Assembly (NCBI GenBank): GCA_027485615.1
Contig: JAIXQS010000086.1
Location: 1-45,156 of the forward strand
Direction: 5' to 3'
Length of the DNA stretch: 45,156 nucleotides
Source: Verrucomicrobiaceae bacterium
Lineage (GTDB): Bacteria > Verrucomicrobiota > Verrucomicrobiia > Verrucomicrobiales > Akkermansiaceae
Of the stretch, positions 43,486 to 45,156 are shown piece after piece (the stretch's first letter is position 1; every line of letters begins with the position of its first letter). Below the pieces are notes generated by a model. It was given only the letters and a program-made list of their open reading frames with translations, was not told the origin of the DNA and did not search any database. The position numbers were made by a program, and so were the translations under genes.

Positions 43486-44991
43486 TTGAAACCCATTCTA
43501 AAACTCACTGAGATCAGGAAATCCTTCGGCGCCGTCCGCGCGTTGAAGGGAGTTTCCTTCGAACTCCTGCCCGGAGAAGTCCATGCGCTGTTAGGCGAGA
43601 ACGGTGCCGGGAAATCCACGCTGATCAAGGTGATCACCGGGGCGCACCAACCGGACGGCGGCACACTGGAGGTGGCGGGAGTGGAAGTCTCCCACCTGTC
43701 GCCCTCGAAAGCCCGCGAACTCGGCATCGCCTGCATCTATCAGCAACCGGCGCTTTTCCCCGATCTCAGCGTGGCCGAGAATATCGGGCTGCGATTGAAG
43801 AAGACGGGCATGTTCAGCCGCGTGCGCTGGCCGCAGCAGCGCGCCCACGCCGTGGAGTTGCTCCAGCGGATCGGGGCGGAGATCTCTCCCGATTCGGAAG
43901 TCCGTTCGCTCTCGATGCCGGAGCAGCAGTTGGTTGAGATCGCGTGTGCGCTCGGTTCCGGCGCGAAGATCGTCATCATGGACGAGCCGACGGCTTCGCT
44001 CACGCAGAAGGAGCAGCATCTTCTCTTCAAGGTAGTGCGTGACCTGCGTGCCAGCGGCGTCGGCGTGGTTTACATCTCCCACCGGCTGGAGGAAATTTTC
44101 GCCCTTGCGGACCGCGTGACGGTGCTGCGCGACGGTGAGAGCGTCGGGACCAACGCGGTGGACACCCTGACGGAATCCCAGATGATCAAGCTAATGGTCG
44201 GGCGCGAGGTTGCTTCGATCTATCCGCCCTGCGAAGGCGCGCCGGGGAAGGTGGTGCTCTCTTTGAAAAACCTCGGCTGCGCGGCGGGTGGCGTGAAGGG
44301 TGTGACCCTGGATGTCAGGGCGGGCGAGATTGTCGGGATGGCGGGTCTCGTCGGCGCGGGCCGCACGGAGCTGGCGCGGATCCTTTTCGGTATCACCCCG
44401 GCCGATACGGGGGAGATCTCCCTGGACGGTGAGAAGATCACGATTTCCAATCCCCGTGAAGCCATCGCCCGCGGCATCGCCTATGTGCCGGAAGACCGCC
44501 GCAGGCACGGGGTGATCCTTGAGATGCCCATCGCCCAAAACATGACGATGGCGATCCACCCGAAGTTTTTCCCCGGAGCCATCCTCCGGTTTGGTGCGGA
44601 AAGCCAGATGGCCGGCGATTTCATCCGTGATCTCGGGATCAAGGCCTACGGGCCGGAAGCGCCGGGCGGCAGCCTGAGCGGCGGGAACCAGCAGAAAGTC
44701 AGCGTCGCCCGCTGGCTGGCGACGGAGCCGAAGCTGCTCATCCTCGACGAGCCGACCCAGGGTGTCGATGTCGGCGCGAAAAGCGAGATCCACAAGATCA
44801 TCCGCGGCCTCGCCAAGGACGGGCTCGCGGTGCTGATGATTTCCAGCGACCTCCCCGAAGTGCTTGGAATGAGCGATCGCATCGCGGTGATGCGCGGCGG
44901 GGAAATGGTCGACCTCATCGACAAGGAACACGCGGATGCCCATACGGTGATGGCCGCCGCACTCGGAACGAACGGAAAGGAAGTGGCGTGA
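43486..44991 (+). CDS. Sugar ABC transporter, ATP-binding protein with two ABC domains (probable rhamnose importer)
   Basis: 501-aa RbsA/MglA-type ATPase that powers import of a monosaccharide. TTG start at 43486 (MKPILKLTEIRKSFGAVRAL), the only start fitting the family N-terminus. Domain 1: Walker A GENGAGKST, degenerate signature LSMPEQQLVEIACAL, Walker B IVIMDEPTASL. Domain 2: a degenerate Walker A region GLVGAGRTELARILFG, strong signature LSGGNQQKVSVARWL and LLILDEPTQGVDVGAKSE. Following rhaA by 19 bp, it probably corresponds to RhaT of the rhizobial-type rhamnose transporter. The stop overlaps the permease start by one base. Confidence 0.93.
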   Translation: MKPILKLTEIRKSFGAVRALKGVSFELLPGEVHALLGENGAGKSTLIKVITGAHQPDGGTLEVAGVEVSHLSPSKARELGIACIYQQPALFPDLSVAENIGLRLKKTGMFSRVRWPQQRAHAVELLQRIGAEISPDSEVRSLSMPEQQLVEIACALGSGAKIVIMDEPTASLTQKEQHLLFKVVRDLRASGVGVVYISHRLEEIFALADRVTVLRDGESVGTNAVDTLTESQMIKLMVGREVASIYPPCEGAPGKVVLSLKNLGCAAGGVKGVTLDVRAGEIVGMAGLVGAGRTELARILFGITPADTGEISLDGEKITISNPREAIARGIAYVPEDRRRHGVILEMPIAQNMTMAIHPKFFPGAILRFGAESQMAGDFIRDLGIKAYGPEAPGGSLSGGNQQKVSVARWLATEPKLLILDEPTQGVDVGAKSEIHKIIRGLAKDGLAVLMISSDLPEVLGMSDRIAVMRGGEMVDLIDKEHADAHTVMAAALGTNGKEVA

Positions 44992-45156
44992 TGAACAAGT
45001 ATTTTCGTGAAATCACGGTGGCGGCGGCGCTCGGCTTGTTGCTGTTGTCGCTGGCGGTCTTCGCCCCGCACTTCTTCCAATTCCAGCCCTTCGTTTCACG
45101 CCTGACCTCGCAGATGCCCGCGCTGGTCGCGGCCATCGGGATCGCGCTGGTCATCA
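44991..45156 (+). CDS. Sugar ABC transporter permease (N-terminal part, cut by window end)
   Basis: ATG at 44991 overlaps the ATPase stop as TGATG. The visible 55 residues begin MNKYFREITVAAALGLLLLS and contain the first helix (about 9-25), then FVSRLTSQMPALVAAIGIALV, typical of RbsC/AraH-family permeases of the same importer. The gene runs off the window, so length and stop are unknown. Confidence 0.85.
   Translation, partial: MNKYFREITVAAALGLLLLSLAVFAPHFFQFQPFVSRLTSQMPALVAAIGIALVI

Overview
This is a G+C-rich bacterial chromosome segment, very probably from a Verrucomicrobiota member (Verrucomicrobiales/Luteolibacter-like). The pointers are a PVC-type heme-binding dehydrogenase, a DUF1080 protein, paired Gfo/Idh/MocA and TIM-barrel sugar enzymes, and an Alternative Complex III plus aa3-oxidase cluster. 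Almost none of the starts has a recognisable Shine-Dalgarno sequence. The assignment is inferred from gene content; no rRNA or tRNA was seen.

Layout. (1) 2-1384: C-terminal part of class I ribonucleotide reductase alpha. (2) 1425-8248: an accessory stretch. It holds two A+T-rich overlapping genes (unknown protein, Sel1-repeat lipoprotein), a C5-cytosine methyltransferase overlapping a DUF4928-like putative restriction enzyme, two small unknown genes, a 21-bp tandem repeat, an uncharacterised 243-aa protein, a pair of REP-like hairpins, and a 57-aa protein overlapping a small lipoprotein. (3) 8350-12296, minus strand: sugar isomerase/dehydrogenase pair with a terminator, then a zinc-ribbon coiled-coil protein overlapping a squalene/phytoene-synthase family gene. 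(4) 12403-17756: lysS, a small membrane protein, and the housekeeping operon tig-clpP-clpX on the minus strand. (5) 17998-24498: PVC-type cytochrome c dehydrogenase, DUF1080 protein, and a large secreted repeat protein.

(6) 24655-42028 is the centrepiece: an 18-kb respiratory cluster on the plus strand in the order actA-B-C-D-E-F, cytochrome c, CcoN-like protein, CcoO-like cytochrome c, cytochrome c, cox I, cox III, cox IV, two tiny membrane proteins, cox II. ACIII would oxidise quinol, the membrane-anchored cytochromes c would carry electrons, and the CuA-containing aa3-type oxidase would reduce oxygen. A near-perfect CRP/FNR-type dyad lies upstream of actA. (7) 42198-end: L-rhamnose isomerase followed by a sugar ABC transporter, cut by the window end.

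The most unusual content is inside the respiratory cluster. A full-length CcoN homologue has lost five of the six canonical heme/copper histidines and the active-site tyrosine. Its CcoO-like partner has Cys where the axial Met is expected. The oxidase subunit III carries an insertion of more than 300 residues between two membrane helices. Together these suggest that a cbb3-derived CcoN/CcoO pair has been reused as a non-catalytic module of an ACIII-aa3 assembly. That function is inference; the residue losses are visible in the sequence.
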